A stretch of 47,687 bases of DNA from Gammaproteobacteria bacterium (GTDB lineage Bacteria > Pseudomonadota > Gammaproteobacteria > Pseudomonadales > Azotimanducaceae), in the NCBI GenBank assembly GCA_016874135.1, contig VGVE01000014.1:1-47687 (forward strand), read 5' to 3'. The stretch's first letter is position 1; every line of letters begins with the position of its first letter. This document shows positions 26,488 to 35,477 of this stretch, piece after piece. Below the pieces are notes generated by a model. The model did not search any database. It was not told the DNA's origin and saw only the letters and a list, made by a program, of their open reading frames with translations. Made by a program: the position numbers and the translations under genes.

Positions 26488-27606
26488 ATGCCTACGCTGC
26501 TTCAGAACGTCGATCCCGACGGGCTGCTGGAATATTCGGTGGTGTTCACGGATCGGTCGCTCAATCACATGTCGCTGAATTTTCAGCAGGTTATGCGCGA
26601 TGTGTCGACGATTCTGAAAGAAACCTACAACGCCACCCAGGTGGCGCTGGTTCCCGGTGGCGGCACCTATGCCATGGAATCCGTGGCGCGCCAGTTCGCC
26701 ACCGGCAAGGATGTGCTCGTGGTTCGCAATGGCTTCTTCAGTTTCCGCTGGAGCCAGATCCTCGATGCGGGTTCGATTGCCCGCAGCACCGTCGTCAAGA
26801 TGGCGCGCCCCGTCGATGACCGGAAGTTTTCGCCGTTCATGCCGGCGCCACTCGCGGAAGTGCAGGCCGCCATCGCCGAACAATCAGCAGCGCTGGTATT
26901 TGCGCCCCATGTGGAAACCGCATCGGGGATCCTGTTGCCGGACGACTACGTCCGTGGGCTTGCAGAAGCGGTACACGCGCAGGATGGGTTGATGGTCCTG
27001 GACTGCATCGCCTCAGGTGCACTGTGGGTGGACATGCAGGCGCTCGGTGTCGACATCCTGATCAGTGCGCCGCAGAAAGGCTGGAGCGGGTCGCCCTGTG
27101 CAGGTCTGGTCATGATGGGACGCCGGGCAATCGAGCGACTGGCACAAACCGTTAGCACGAGCTTTGCACTCGACCTGCGTAAGTGGACCGACATCATGGC
27201 GGCTTATGAAAAGGGCGGTCATGCCTATCATGCGACCATGCCGACAGATGGCATCCGCACGTTCCGTGATGCATGTATGGAAACCCAGGCCTTCGGCATG
27301 GAAAAGGCGCGTGCCGCGCAGATCGAACTCGGTCACAAGGTGCGCAACCTGCTCGCCCAGAACGGCTATTTCAGCACCGCGGCGGCCGGCTTCGAGGCGC
27401 CGGGCGTCGTGGTGAGTTATACAGATGATGCCGGGTTGCCCGGGAAATTCCTGGCCAATGGCCTGCAGGTGGCTGCGGGTGTGCCGCTGCAGTGTCAGGA
27501 GCCGGACTGGTTTCGTACGTTCCGCATCGGCCTGTTCGGGCTTGACAAGCTGGCGGACGTGAACGGCGCGGTGGACCGCCTGCAGCGTGGTCTGCCGCGC
27601 CAATAA
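26488..27606 (+). CDS. Class V PLP aminotransferase (serine-pyruvate/alanine-glyoxylate type)
   Basis: A 372-residue fold-type I PLP enzyme. The phosphate-binding loop PGGGTYAMES is near residues 56-65, the cofactor Asp lies in MVLDCIASGALW (near 172), and Lys197 in SAPQKGWSGSP forms the Schiff base. The family transaminates alanine, serine, glyoxylate or 2-aminoethylphosphonate and also includes cysteine desulfurase relatives; the exact amino donor is uncertain. The ATG at 26488 is preferred over an upstream start that would run into the divergent PCD gene. The AIM24-like gene follows after 23 bp. Confidence 0.85.
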   Translation: MPTLLQNVDPDGLLEYSVVFTDRSLNHMSLNFQQVMRDVSTILKETYNATQVALVPGGGTYAMESVARQFATGKDVLVVRNGFFSFRWSQILDAGSIARSTVVKMARPVDDRKFSPFMPAPLAEVQAAIAEQSAALVFAPHVETASGILLPDDYVRGLAEAVHAQDGLMVLDCIASGALWVDMQALGVDILISAPQKGWSGSPCAGLVMMGRRAIERLAQTVSTSFALDLRKWTDIMAAYEKGGHAYHATMPTDGIRTFRDACMETQAFGMEKARAAQIELGHKVRNLLAQNGYFSTAAAGFEAPGVVVSYTDDAGLPGKFLANGLQVAAGVPLQCQEPDWFRTFRIGLFGLDKLADVNGAVDRLQRGLPRQ

Positions 27607-27629
27607 CCCATCGATAACAGGAGTTCAGG

Positions 27630-28418
27630 ATGAGATCCCACGAACTTGACTATGAAATCTTCGGCGACGACATGCAGATCGCGGAGGTGGAACTGGATCC
27701 CGGCGAAACGGTGGTCGCGGAAGCCGGGGCGATGAACTACATGGACGCGGGCATCACCTTTGAAGCGCGCATGGGTGACGGCTCGGAAGCCAACAGCGGC
27801 CTCATGGGCAAACTGCTGCAGGTGGGCAAGCGGGTGCTCACCGGTGAATCCATCTTCATGACGCACTTCACCAACCGTGGTGGCGGCAAACAGCGGGTCG
27901 CGTTTGCGGCACCCTATCCCGGCAAGATCATTCCGCTGCAACTGAGCCAGATCGGTGGCCGGTTCATCTGCCAGAAAGACGCCTTCCTGTGCGCGGCCCT
28001 CGGTACCAAGGTTTCGATCCGGTTCAACCGCAAGCTTGGCGCAGGATTCTTCGGTGGAGAAGGGTTCATCCTGCAGCAGCTCGAAGGGGACGGTCTGGCA
28101 CTCGTGCATGCCGGCGGTACGGTCATTCAAAAGGAACTGCGCGGCAATACGCTTCTGGTGGACACGGGTTGTATCGTCGGTTTCACCGAAGGCATCGACT
28201 ACGACATCCAGCGTGCCGGTAATCTCAAGTCCATGTTTTTCGGCGGCGAAGGACTGTTCCTCGCGACATTGCGCGGCACCGGTACCGTTTACTTGCAGTC
28301 ATTGCCGTTCTCCCGCCTCGCGGATCGCATCATCGCCTCGGCGCCATCGAGTGGTGGCAGCTCCCAGGGTGAAGGTTCGGTGCTGGGTGGTCTCGGTCGG
28401 ATGATTGACGGCAACTGA
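27630..28418 (+). CDS. AIM24/TIGR00266 family protein
   Basis: A 262-residue protein with the repeated beta-rich pattern of the AIM24 family: [21 protein letters not shown] near the start, then [16 protein letters not shown], then [14 protein letters not shown]. Glycine-rich loops recur about every 70 residues. No signal peptide or catalytic motif is evident. Family function is not settled; it has a jelly-roll-like fold. It starts with ATG behind ACAGGAG, 23 bp after the aminotransferase, and lies 22 bp before the LLM oxidoreductase, so the three may share a transcript. Confidence 0.88.
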   Translation: MRSHELDYEIFGDDMQIAEVELDPGETVVAEAGAMNYMDAGITFEARMGDGSEANSGLMGKLLQVGKRVLTGESIFMTHFTNRGGGKQRVAFAAPYPGKIIPLQLSQIGGRFICQKDAFLCAALGTKVSIRFNRKLGAGFFGGEGFILQQLEGDGLALVHAGGTVIQKELRGNTLLVDTGCIVGFTEGIDYDIQRAGNLKSMFFGGEGLFLATLRGTGTVYLQSLPFSRLADRIIASAPSSGGSSQGEGSVLGGLGRMIDGN

Positions 28419-28440
28419 TCACATTTTTTTCGGAGGTTAT

Positions 28441-29286
28441 ATGCGCATCGGCATCAGCAACTTCCCGACGTCTTACTCCATCCGCGCCACCGAGCTCGGT
28501 CGTGCCCTCGAAGAGCGCGGTTTTGAATCGCTCTGGGTGGTGGAGCACACCCACATTCCCGCATCACGGGAAACGCCCTATCCGCTCGGTGGTGAATTGC
28601 CGTCGATCTACTGGGAAGCGTATGAGCCCATCACCTACCTGGCGCAGGCTGCGGCGGTGACGGAGAAGCTGCAGGTGGGAACCGGCGTATTGCTCGCCGC
28701 CCAGCACCACCCGATTGCACTGGCCAAACGGATCGCGTCGCTCGACTCGTTGACGAATGGCCGCGTGCTGCTCGGTGTCGGTGGTGGCTGGCTGGGTGAA
28801 GAAATGCGCAACCACGGGTTCGACTTCAAGGACCGCTGGGCGATCCTGCGGGAACACGTCCTCGCCATGAAACAGTGCTGGACGCAGAAGAATGCCGAGT
28901 TCCACGGCCGTTACGTCAATTTTGATCCGGTCTGGGTTGAACCCAAATCGGCACGCGCCGGCGGACCACCGGTACTGATCGGTGCGACGTCGAGCTTTGC
29001 GATGAAACGCATCGCGGAATACGCGGATGGCTGGTACCCGATCCTGATGCCGGACTTTGACGCCAAACTGGCCGAACTCAAAGGTCATATGGCGCAGCGG
29101 GGTCGACCCATGTCGTCACTCGACATCACCGTGCTGACCCAGCCGATGGACCAGAAGCAGCTTGAAAGCCTTCGTGACAAGGGCGTGAACAGGGTGGTGA
29201 TGTCGTTGCCTACCGTGGGCAGGGACGAAGCGCTGAAGGTGCTCGACAACTACGCGCCGGTGGTGGCCTGGGCCCGGAACGTGTGA
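28441..29286 (+). CDS. LLM-class (F420-type) flavin-dependent oxidoreductase
   Basis: A 281-residue TIM-barrel oxidoreductase of the luciferase-like monooxygenase superfamily. Readable blocks are the start RIGISNFPTSY, ESLWVVEHTHIP, LQVGTGVLLAAQHHP, SLDSLTNGRVLLGVGGGWL and ADGWYPIL. The pattern resembles subgroups predicted to use F420, although FMN use cannot be excluded by eye. The ATG at 28441 has CGGAGG 5 bases upstream; a longer frame to 28405 starts within the previous gene. The thiolase-fold gene follows after 44 bp. A role in oxidising or reducing a CoA-linked intermediate is inferred from context only. Confidence 0.86.
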   Translation: MRIGISNFPTSYSIRATELGRALEERGFESLWVVEHTHIPASRETPYPLGGELPSIYWEAYEPITYLAQAAAVTEKLQVGTGVLLAAQHHPIALAKRIASLDSLTNGRVLLGVGGGWLGEEMRNHGFDFKDRWAILREHVLAMKQCWTQKNAEFHGRYVNFDPVWVEPKSARAGGPPVLIGATSSFAMKRIAEYADGWYPILMPDFDAKLAELKGHMAQRGRPMSSLDITVLTQPMDQKQLESLRDKGVNRVVMSLPTVGRDEALKVLDNYAPVVAWARNV

Positions 29287-29330
29287 CGGGAGAACCCGTG
29301 CGCTGACAGTTCGAGAGAGGGGAGGAACAC

Positions 29331-30524
29331 TTGGCTATGCAGACACGTGATGCCGCCATCGTTGGCATCCATGAATATCCGTCACGCGATGTGCACGGCA
29401 GGTTAAGCCCGCTGCAGATCAAGGCGCAGAGTGCGTCGAGGGCGCTGGAAGACGCCGGGCTCAGGTGGTCGGATGTGGATGCGATCTACGATGCGGGCGA
29501 GGGCGGCGGCATGCTCGCCGGACTCACCATCGCCGAATACTTCGGTATCAGACCGAACGTCATCGACACCACCGCGGTGGGTGGGAGTTCCTATGAGTTC
29601 CATGCGGCACATGCGAAACGGGATATTGCGGCGGGCAAAGCCAGAGTCGCCCTGTTGACCTACGGTTCCACCGCGCACAGCGCGGCGCAGCGTATTGGTG
29701 TCGGCGGCCGTGCTGCGGGGCGACATCCCGCAGACAATCTCGATGTGTTTGCCGGCTCGACGCTGGTGTCGAACTACGCCCTGGTGGCCCACCGCCACAT
29801 GCATCAGTACGGCACGACTTCCGCGCAGCTGGCGGAAATTCCGGTGGCAACCCGTTATCACGCCATGCGCAATCCCGAAGCCGTGCAGGCCATGAAAGAC
29901 CTCGAGTTTCTCGACATCCGCGAGACCACCATCGAGGATGTGCTCAAGTCGCGCATGATTGCCGATCCGCTGCATCTGCTCGAGTGCTGCATGATTTCCG
30001 ACGGTGGTGGTGCGGTGGTTATCGCCAGTGCCGAGGTGGCGCGGAACTGCCGCAAGAAACCGGTGTGGATTCTCGGTGCGGGCGAAGCAACAAAATATCC
30101 AGAGAACGGTGGCGACATCACCATCAGCGCGGCAGCGCAGTCCGGCCCTGCAGCTCTTGGTGAGGCGGGCATCAAGCCCTCTGAAATCGATATCGCCATG
30201 ATCTACGACTCCTTCAGCATTACCGTGCTTACCATCCTCGAAGACCTCGGCTTCTGCCCGAAGGGTGAAGGCGGGCGTTGGGTGGAAGGTGGCATCCTGC
30301 GTTTTGATCGCAAGGGCGGGCCGGCGCTCAACACGGATGGTGGTGGCCTCTCCTCCAATCACCCGGGAATGCGCGGCATCTTCCTGCTAATCGAAGCGGC
30401 GCGTCAGCTCCGGGGTGAATCGTTCTCACAGGTCACCGATGCGCGGCTTGCAGTCGCACACGGCAACGGCGGCATGCTCGGCAGCCGGCATGCGGCGGGT
30501 ACCATCATTCTGGGGAGGGAATGA
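29331..30524 (+). CDS. Thiolase-fold protein lacking the catalytic cysteines (SCP2/Ltp2-like)
   Basis: A 397-residue thiolase-superfamily protein. Where thiolases have the nucleophilic Cys, this one reads VGGSSYEF (Ser86-Ser87). The C-terminal Cys of the CxGGG block is replaced by His377 (AHGNGGML). His344 in SSNHPGMRG is kept, and Tyr292 sits in IYDSFSITVL. Ordinary Claisen thiolysis is therefore unlikely. The pattern fits Ltp2-like retro-aldolases, which work in a complex with a DUF35 protein, and such a gene follows immediately, overlapping by four bases. The start is TTG at 29331, close behind GGGGAGG; an ATG at 29337 is the alternative. Confidence 0.85.
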   Translation: MAMQTRDAAIVGIHEYPSRDVHGRLSPLQIKAQSASRALEDAGLRWSDVDAIYDAGEGGGMLAGLTIAEYFGIRPNVIDTTAVGGSSYEFHAAHAKRDIAAGKARVALLTYGSTAHSAAQRIGVGGRAAGRHPADNLDVFAGSTLVSNYALVAHRHMHQYGTTSAQLAEIPVATRYHAMRNPEAVQAMKDLEFLDIRETTIEDVLKSRMIADPLHLLECCMISDGGGAVVIASAEVARNCRKKPVWILGAGEATKYPENGGDITISAAAQSGPAALGEAGIKPSEIDIAMIYDSFSITVLTILEDLGFCPKGEGGRWVEGGILRFDRKGGPALNTDGGGLSSNHPGMRGIFLLIEAARQLRGESFSQVTDARLAVAHGNGGMLGSRHAAGTIILGRE

Positions 30525-30964
30525 ACATCGTGGACAATAGACAGGCGGCGAACAAGCCGACGCCGACAAGACCTCTTCCCGACCCGACCGAAGACGACAC
30601 ACGGTCATTCTGGGCGGCCACAGGTGATCGGCGCTTTGTCTATCAGCAGTGTGCGGATTGCGGCACCATGGTTTTTTATCCACGGGCGCACTGCACCGGC
30701 TGCCTCTCGGGTCGCCTCGAAGAAAAAACGTCAGCAGGTATCGGTACGATCTATACGTACTCGGTCGTGCGGCAGAGTTACCACCCGTTTTTCAGAACGC
30801 TCGTGCCCTATGTGGTAGCGTGGATCGACCTCGATGAAGGCCCCCGTTTCCTGTCCAACGTAGTTGACGTGGCGCAGCCGGACTTGAGTCTCATCGGACG
30901 GCGGGTGCAGATCGAGTGGGAATCACACGAAGAGCTGTCGATTCCGCTCTTCCGGTTGTCCTGA
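30521..30964 (+). CDS. DUF35 OB-fold protein with zinc ribbon, partner of the thiolase-fold protein
   Basis: A 147-residue protein. The rubredoxin-like zinc ribbon has Cys44, Cys47, Cys58 and Cys61 (CADCG, then CTGC). The OB-fold (about 65-145) includes GTIYTYSVVRQSYHPFF and GPRFLSNVVD. Such proteins bind acyl-CoA and form obligate complexes with thiolase-like or aldolase-like partners in steroid and other side-chain degradation. The ATG overlaps the stop of the thiolase-fold gene (ATGA), so translation is coupled. TetR follows 13 bp later. Confidence 0.92.
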   Translation: MNIVDNRQAANKPTPTRPLPDPTEDDTRSFWAATGDRRFVYQQCADCGTMVFYPRAHCTGCLSGRLEEKTSAGIGTIYTYSVVRQSYHPFFRTLVPYVVAWIDLDEGPRFLSNVVDVAQPDLSLIGRRVQIEWESHEELSIPLFRLS

Positions 30965-30977
30965 AGACCAGGTTGTC

Positions 30978-31634
30978 ATGAAGGTTGTACGCGGGCTGAC
31001 TGAACGGCAGATCCGGCGTCGGGAGAACATTCTCGCTGCCGCCCGAAAACTGCTCACCGAACATGGTTTCGAAGGCGTCACCATGCGCGAGCTTGCCAAA
31101 GACAGCGGAGTGACGCCGAAGACGCTGTATCACCTGTTCGAGAGCAAGGAGAAACTGCTGCTCACCGCGGTGGAAGAACGCTTCCGCTATCTCTATCAGA
31201 TGATCAACGAAGCGCAGATTGACCGAGGCATTGACCGCCTCTTCTATATCATCGACACCGCTGCGGAGACCACCCGCAAGAGCATCGCCTACGCCCGGGC
31301 GATATTGCCGATCCTGTCTGCGGCTTCCGAGTCACCCATCGTGGAGATCCGCAAGGCGACGTATCGGCGTGCAATCACCCAGATTGCCGACGAAGGTGAC
31401 TTTCTCGACTGGGTCGATGTCGATCTGATCAACCGTGTGATTTACCAACAGGTGGTCGCCACGTGGCAGAGCCGCTGGTATGAGAAGGAAAGTGCCGGCA
31501 GGCTTGCATTCAACATGGCAAAACTGGATGTCAGCCTGATCCTGCGCTCTGTTACCGCGGGTTATACCCACAAGCGGGCGACGGAGACCATCCGTGAAAT
31601 GCAGGCTCGCTACAAAGGGTCCCGTTCGGGCTAG
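30978..31634 (+). CDS. TetR/AcrR-family transcriptional regulator
   Basis: A 218-residue regulator. The HTH is near residues 34-58 (TMRELAKDSGVTPKTLYHLFESKEKLL), preceded by RRENILAAARKLLTEHGF, a textbook TetR start. The C-terminal ligand domain is not assignable. It is 13 bp after the DUF35 gene, so it probably belongs to the thiolase-fold operon and may be self-regulating with an acyl-CoA effector (inference). The GPH transporter starts 94 bp downstream. Confidence 0.9.
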   Translation: MKVVRGLTERQIRRRENILAAARKLLTEHGFEGVTMRELAKDSGVTPKTLYHLFESKEKLLLTAVEERFRYLYQMINEAQIDRGIDRLFYIIDTAAETTRKSIAYARAILPILSAASESPIVEIRKATYRRAITQIADEGDFLDWVDVDLINRVIYQQVVATWQSRWYEKESAGRLAFNMAKLDVSLILRSVTAGYTHKRATETIREMQARYKGSRSG

Positions 31635-31728
31635 CAGTCCAGGCGTCGGAAGATCGCGGGGGTGAACGCGCACGCGACAGGTATACTCGATATGATCCCG
31701 GTGTCGGGTGGATCGATGGGGAGAGACA

Positions 31729-33126
31729 GTGATCGCTGCCACCGGAACCAACGAGCAAGCGGAGGGGCGTTCTGCCCAGGGTCGTGATCGCCCCCTGACG
31801 CGGCGAGAGCTCTTCTGTTACGGCATCGCCGATATGCCGATCCAGATGGCCATCGTGCCGGTGGCGGCTTTTGTGCCGAACTTCTATGCCGCTGACTTGG
31901 GCGTCAGCCTGGCCGCCATCGCCGGCATACTGCTGATCGCACGGATCTTCGACATGGTTACCGATCCCCTGATGGGCTGGGTATCGGACCGGATGCCGAC
32001 ACCGTGGGGCAGGCGCAAGTTCTGGATGGTGTTGTCTCTGCCAGTTCTCTGGGTGGCGATCTGGAAGCTGTTTTTTCCCGAGCCGCCGGTGGATGAATCG
32101 TACCTGCTGACCTGGATGATCGTGCTGTGGACGGGGTGGACGATGTTGTTCATTCCGTACTACGCCTGGGCGGCGGAACTGTCGCCGGACTACAACGAAC
32201 GCACACGCATCACCGGCTGGCGGGCCTGGCTCGGACTCGCAGCCAATGTGGGCAGCAAGCTGGTTCCCGTCGGTGCACTGTTCTGGTTCGGGTATGGCGG
32301 ATCAGAAGAAACGCTGATTCTCATCGGGGTGATGATGTTGGTCGTTCTGCCGATAGCGATTCTGCTGCCGGTGATCTTTGTTCCTGAGCAGAAAGTGTTC
32401 GTACCTTCGCGGGTGCCGCTCCTCCCTGGCCTGAAGATCATGTGGCGCAACGCTCCATTCAAACGCCTGGTACTGGCGTTTTTCATCAACACGCTGGGCA
32501 GCTCCATTTCCACCGCGCTGATCGTCTTCTACATCCGCGGTGTGTTGCAGGATGAACAGAACAGCATCCTGCAACTGTCGGTTTTTTACGGCTTCAATCT
32601 CATCGGGGTGCCGTTCTGGATGAAGTGCTCCGGTGTACTCGGCAAACACCGGGCGTGGTCCGTCTCACTCATGATCTTCGGTGTTCTGATGCTCGGTTAT
32701 CTTCTCCTCGGACCTGGAGACTTCTACTGGATGCTGCCCATCACTGCGGTTACCGGGTTCCTCGGTGGATCGTTTGCAGTGATTCCCAACTCGATGAAGG
32801 CTGATGTGATCGACATTGATCGGCTGGAGTCCGGCGAAGACCGGACCGCCTGGTTTTTTGCCGTGTGGTCCTTTGCCAGCAAGATGGCACTGGCCATCGG
32901 ACCGGCGATGGCCCTTGGGGTTCTGGCGATGATCGGCTATGACTCGACCCAACCCACCGCCAACACTGAAGCTGCCACCAACGGATTGAAGTACCTCTTC
33001 GTCTTCGGACCTGCACTCGGCTTCTTCCTGTGCGGCCTGATCGCCTGGGGTTATCCGCTCACTGAAGCAAAACACCGGGAAGTTCGCCGCGCACTGGAAC
33101 TGCAGCGCAGTGCTGCGCCCGCGTAA
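31729..33126 (+). CDS. MFS transporter, GPH (MelB-like) family
   Basis: A 465-residue, 12-segment inner-membrane symporter. It shows IFDMVTDPLMGWVSDRM with both cation-site Asp positions, then WGRRKFWMV. The start is taken as GTG 31729 because GGGGAGA lies 5 bases before it; an in-frame GTG at 31708 has no such site. It is clearly paralogous to the GPH gene at 41253-42632: ELFCYGIADMPIQMA versus LFFYGLSDMPIQMAA, and both share a PEPPVDE stretch followed by TWMIVLWTGWTMLFIPYY or a near-identical version. Substrate unknown; placement next to the thiolase-fold operon suggests uptake of its substrate. Confidence 0.88.
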   Translation: MIAATGTNEQAEGRSAQGRDRPLTRRELFCYGIADMPIQMAIVPVAAFVPNFYAADLGVSLAAIAGILLIARIFDMVTDPLMGWVSDRMPTPWGRRKFWMVLSLPVLWVAIWKLFFPEPPVDESYLLTWMIVLWTGWTMLFIPYYAWAAELSPDYNERTRITGWRAWLGLAANVGSKLVPVGALFWFGYGGSEETLILIGVMMLVVLPIAILLPVIFVPEQKVFVPSRVPLLPGLKIMWRNAPFKRLVLAFFINTLGSSISTALIVFYIRGVLQDEQNSILQLSVFYGFNLIGVPFWMKCSGVLGKHRAWSVSLMIFGVLMLGYLLLGPGDFYWMLPITAVTGFLGGSFAVIPNSMKADVIDIDRLESGEDRTAWFFAVWSFASKMALAIGPAMALGVLAMIGYDSTQPTANTEAATNGLKYLFVFGPALGFFLCGLIAWGYPLTEAKHREVRRALELQRSAAPA

Positions 33127-33161
33127 CGCCGGCATAAAGCTGCACCTCCCTTCAGACGTCA

Positions 33162-33956
33162 TCACCGGCCTTGCCAGTTCGGCGCGCGTTTTTCTGCAAA
33201 GGCCTTAGGGCCTTCAAGCGCATCACTGCTTGCCCGGCGTTTCAGTTCCCACTGGTATTCGGCCGCAAATGCCGAAGACAGCGGTTGATCCAGACCGCGC
33301 ATGGCGACTTCTTTGGTGGCACGAACCGCCAGCGGGGCACAACGCAGGATGTCGCGGACCCATTCATCCACGGCTGTATCCAGTTCACCCGCCGGAACCA
33401 CCTGGTTGACGAGACCAAGTTCATAGCCGCGCTCCGCACTCATATGCCGACCGGTGAGCAGATAGCCCATGGCGACCTTGAGTCCGATCTGGCGCGGCAG
33501 GCGGAGTGCACCCACCCCGGCTGCGAGCAGTCCGCGGCGTGGTTCCGGCAATCCCAGCTCCGCATGATCTGCGGCCACAATAATGTCGCAGGCGAGCGCG
33601 AGTTCGAGCCCGCCACCGAGTGCAAAACCATTCACTTTGGCGATCACCGGTTTGGGGAAATACCAGCGCTCATTGAGGGGGCGCGTGCGGCTCATCAACT
33701 CCTGCCACTCGGCTTTCTGTTCCGTTGAGGCATCACGTTCGATGGCTCGGTGTTTGAGATCCGCTCCGGCACTGAATGCCTTGTCACCCGCACCGGTTAC
33801 CACTGCGATCCAGATGTCATCATCCTGCTCCACGGTGTCGAAATGTTGTGACAGCGCAAATCGCAGGTCCGGATTGAGGGCGTTCATCGCTTCGGGACGG
33901 TTGAGGGTGATGGTGGCCACGTGGTCAGTCACTGCGAAGCGGGTGACTTCGGTCAT
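33162..33956 (-). CDS. Enoyl-CoA hydratase/isomerase (crotonase) family protein
   Basis: A 264-residue crotonase. Both glutamates used by classical hydratases are present: Glu in GGGLELALACD and Glu in LPEPRRGLL. The oxyanion-hole blocks FSAGADLKH and GFALGGGLE are also present. It should hydrate a trans-2-enoyl-CoA or carry out a related crotonase reaction in the cytosol. The ATG has GGAGGAGA just upstream. It is divergent from the third GPH transporter; the 106-bp gap contains the direct repeat GTGCTCTT at 34002 and 34025, around an AT-rich core. The exact acyl-CoA substrate is unknown. Confidence 0.9.
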   Translation of the reverse strand: MTEVTRFAVTDHVATITLNRPEAMNALNPDLRFALSQHFDTVEQDDDIWIAVVTGAGDKAFSAGADLKHRAIERDASTEQKAEWQELMSRTRPLNERWYFPKPVIAKVNGFALGGGLELALACDIIVAADHAELGLPEPRRGLLAAGVGALRLPRQIGLKVAMGYLLTGRHMSAERGYELGLVNQVVPAGELDTAVDEWVRDILRCAPLAVRATKEVAMRGLDQPLSSAFAAEYQWELKRRASSDALEGPKAFAEKRAPNWQGR

Positions 33957-34062
33957 GATTTCTCCTCCGCTCTTAAAGTCCTGCAGCTCAAGTAGTTATG
34001 CGTGCTCTTTCAAAACTATAACATGTGCTCTTCAGCAGCCCGGATCATCGGTTGAGAACAAC

Positions 34063-35424
34063 ATGCAAACGGACGCACCGGTACGGCTGACTTTGTCCCG
34101 GCTCCTGTACTTCGGCCTGCCGGACTACGCGGTATATCTCGCCGCGATTCCGGTTTCACTGTATCTGTCCTTCGTTTATTCACGGGACTATGGCCTCGAA
34201 CTGACGGACATCGGCCTCATCCTCATGCTGGCGCGGATCAGTGATGTGATCACCGATCCGCTCATAGGTTACCTGAGCGACCGCACGCAAAGCCGCTGGG
34301 GCAAGCGTAAACCCTGGCTCTTTGCCGGAGCGATCGTGATGGCCATCTCCGCATGGCAGCTCTTTGCGCCGTCAGGCACCGTAACGAACTGGCATCTGCT
34401 GATCTGGGCGATGCTGTTATGGCTCGGCTGGACCATGATCAACATCCCGTACTTTGCCTGGGGTGCTGAACTTTCCGATGACTACAATGACCGCACCCGC
34501 ATCACCGGTTGGCGACAGGCCTTTGGTTTTGCGGGGAATGTCAGCGTATTGCTCATTCCGGCGGTTTCAGGCCACCTGTTTGGTTATGGAGCACTTCCCA
34601 AAGAAGGGCTGACCATCGTCGGCTTCATGGCGTTGGTGCTCCTGCCGCTGACGGTGTTCATTGCGCTCTGGTTCGTTCCTGAGCGCCACATTCAGCGGGC
34701 ATCGACACCCGATCTCTGGCATGCCAGCCGGCAGATGTTCGCCAACGGTTCGTTTATGGTGCTGTTCACCGGCTTCCTCTTGCTCTCCATGGGATCCACC
34801 TGGGCCTCCTCCCTCTTCATGTTGTTCGCCGCCTTTGTGGTGGGCATCGAAACCCAGACGCAGACATTGCTGCTTGGATTCTATTTCGTGCAGCTTCTCT
34901 CGTTGCCGGCGTGGATGTGGGTGTCATTCCGCATCGGCAAGAAAGAAACCTGGACTCTGGGTGCGGCCCTCTACGTACTCGCCACACCGGGCTATCTCAT
35001 GCTCGGCCCGGGTGATGTGTGGCCGTTTGTTGGGGTGCTCATGGCCTACGGGATTGCCAGCGGCAATTTTGCGGCGATCTCGCTGTCCATGAAGGCAGAC
35101 CTCATCGAGATTGCGTCGCTGCGAACCGGCGCCCATGTCGCCGGTTCGTACATGGCCGTGTGGTCCCTGGGACAGAAAGCCTTCCAGGCGCTTGCGGTAG
35201 GCATCGCGTTGCCTTTGGTCAGTCTCTTCGGATTTGATCCCAAGGGAGAGAATGGACCGGATGAACTGCTGGCGTTGACGCTGGTACTGACGTTGCCACC
35301 CCTGCTGCTGTATGCAGCATCCGTGGGGGTGATCTGGAGATACCCCATCGATGGCGAGCGGCTGGTGCGTTTGCGGGGAGCGTTCCAGCGGCGGAACACG
35401 CGCCGGGCGACGCGGCACGCCTGA
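34063..35424 (+). CDS. MFS transporter, GPH (MelB-like) family
   Basis: A 453-residue polytopic symporter with RISDVITDPLIGYLSDRTQ near residues 60-80 and WGKRKPWLFAG after it; the acidic cation-site residues are kept. It is closer to the GPH protein of 11231-12676 in this region than to the pair at 31729 and 41253. The start is the ATG at 34063, opening QTDAPVRLTLSRLLYFGLP; a much longer open frame upstream runs antisense to crotonase and is rejected. It is divergent from crotonase and is followed, 53 bp away, by the end of the TonB-receptor pseudogene on the other strand. Confidence 0.88.
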   Translation: MQTDAPVRLTLSRLLYFGLPDYAVYLAAIPVSLYLSFVYSRDYGLELTDIGLILMLARISDVITDPLIGYLSDRTQSRWGKRKPWLFAGAIVMAISAWQLFAPSGTVTNWHLLIWAMLLWLGWTMINIPYFAWGAELSDDYNDRTRITGWRQAFGFAGNVSVLLIPAVSGHLFGYGALPKEGLTIVGFMALVLLPLTVFIALWFVPERHIQRASTPDLWHASRQMFANGSFMVLFTGFLLLSMGSTWASSLFMLFAAFVVGIETQTQTLLLGFYFVQLLSLPAWMWVSFRIGKKETWTLGAALYVLATPGYLMLGPGDVWPFVGVLMAYGIASGNFAAISLSMKADLIEIASLRTGAHVAGSYMAVWSLGQKAFQALAVGIALPLVSLFGFDPKGENGPDELLALTLVLTLPPLLLYAASVGVIWRYPIDGERLVRLRGAFQRRNTRRATRHA

Positions 35425-35477
35425 CGCGAGGAGGGAAACAGGCCGGTACAGTGCCCCTGCCTGCCTCTGCTCGTTGA

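Noticed and set aside
33583..34062. Long N-terminal extension of the third GPH transporter
   Set aside because: It runs antisense through crotonase; the transporter begins naturally at ATG 34063.
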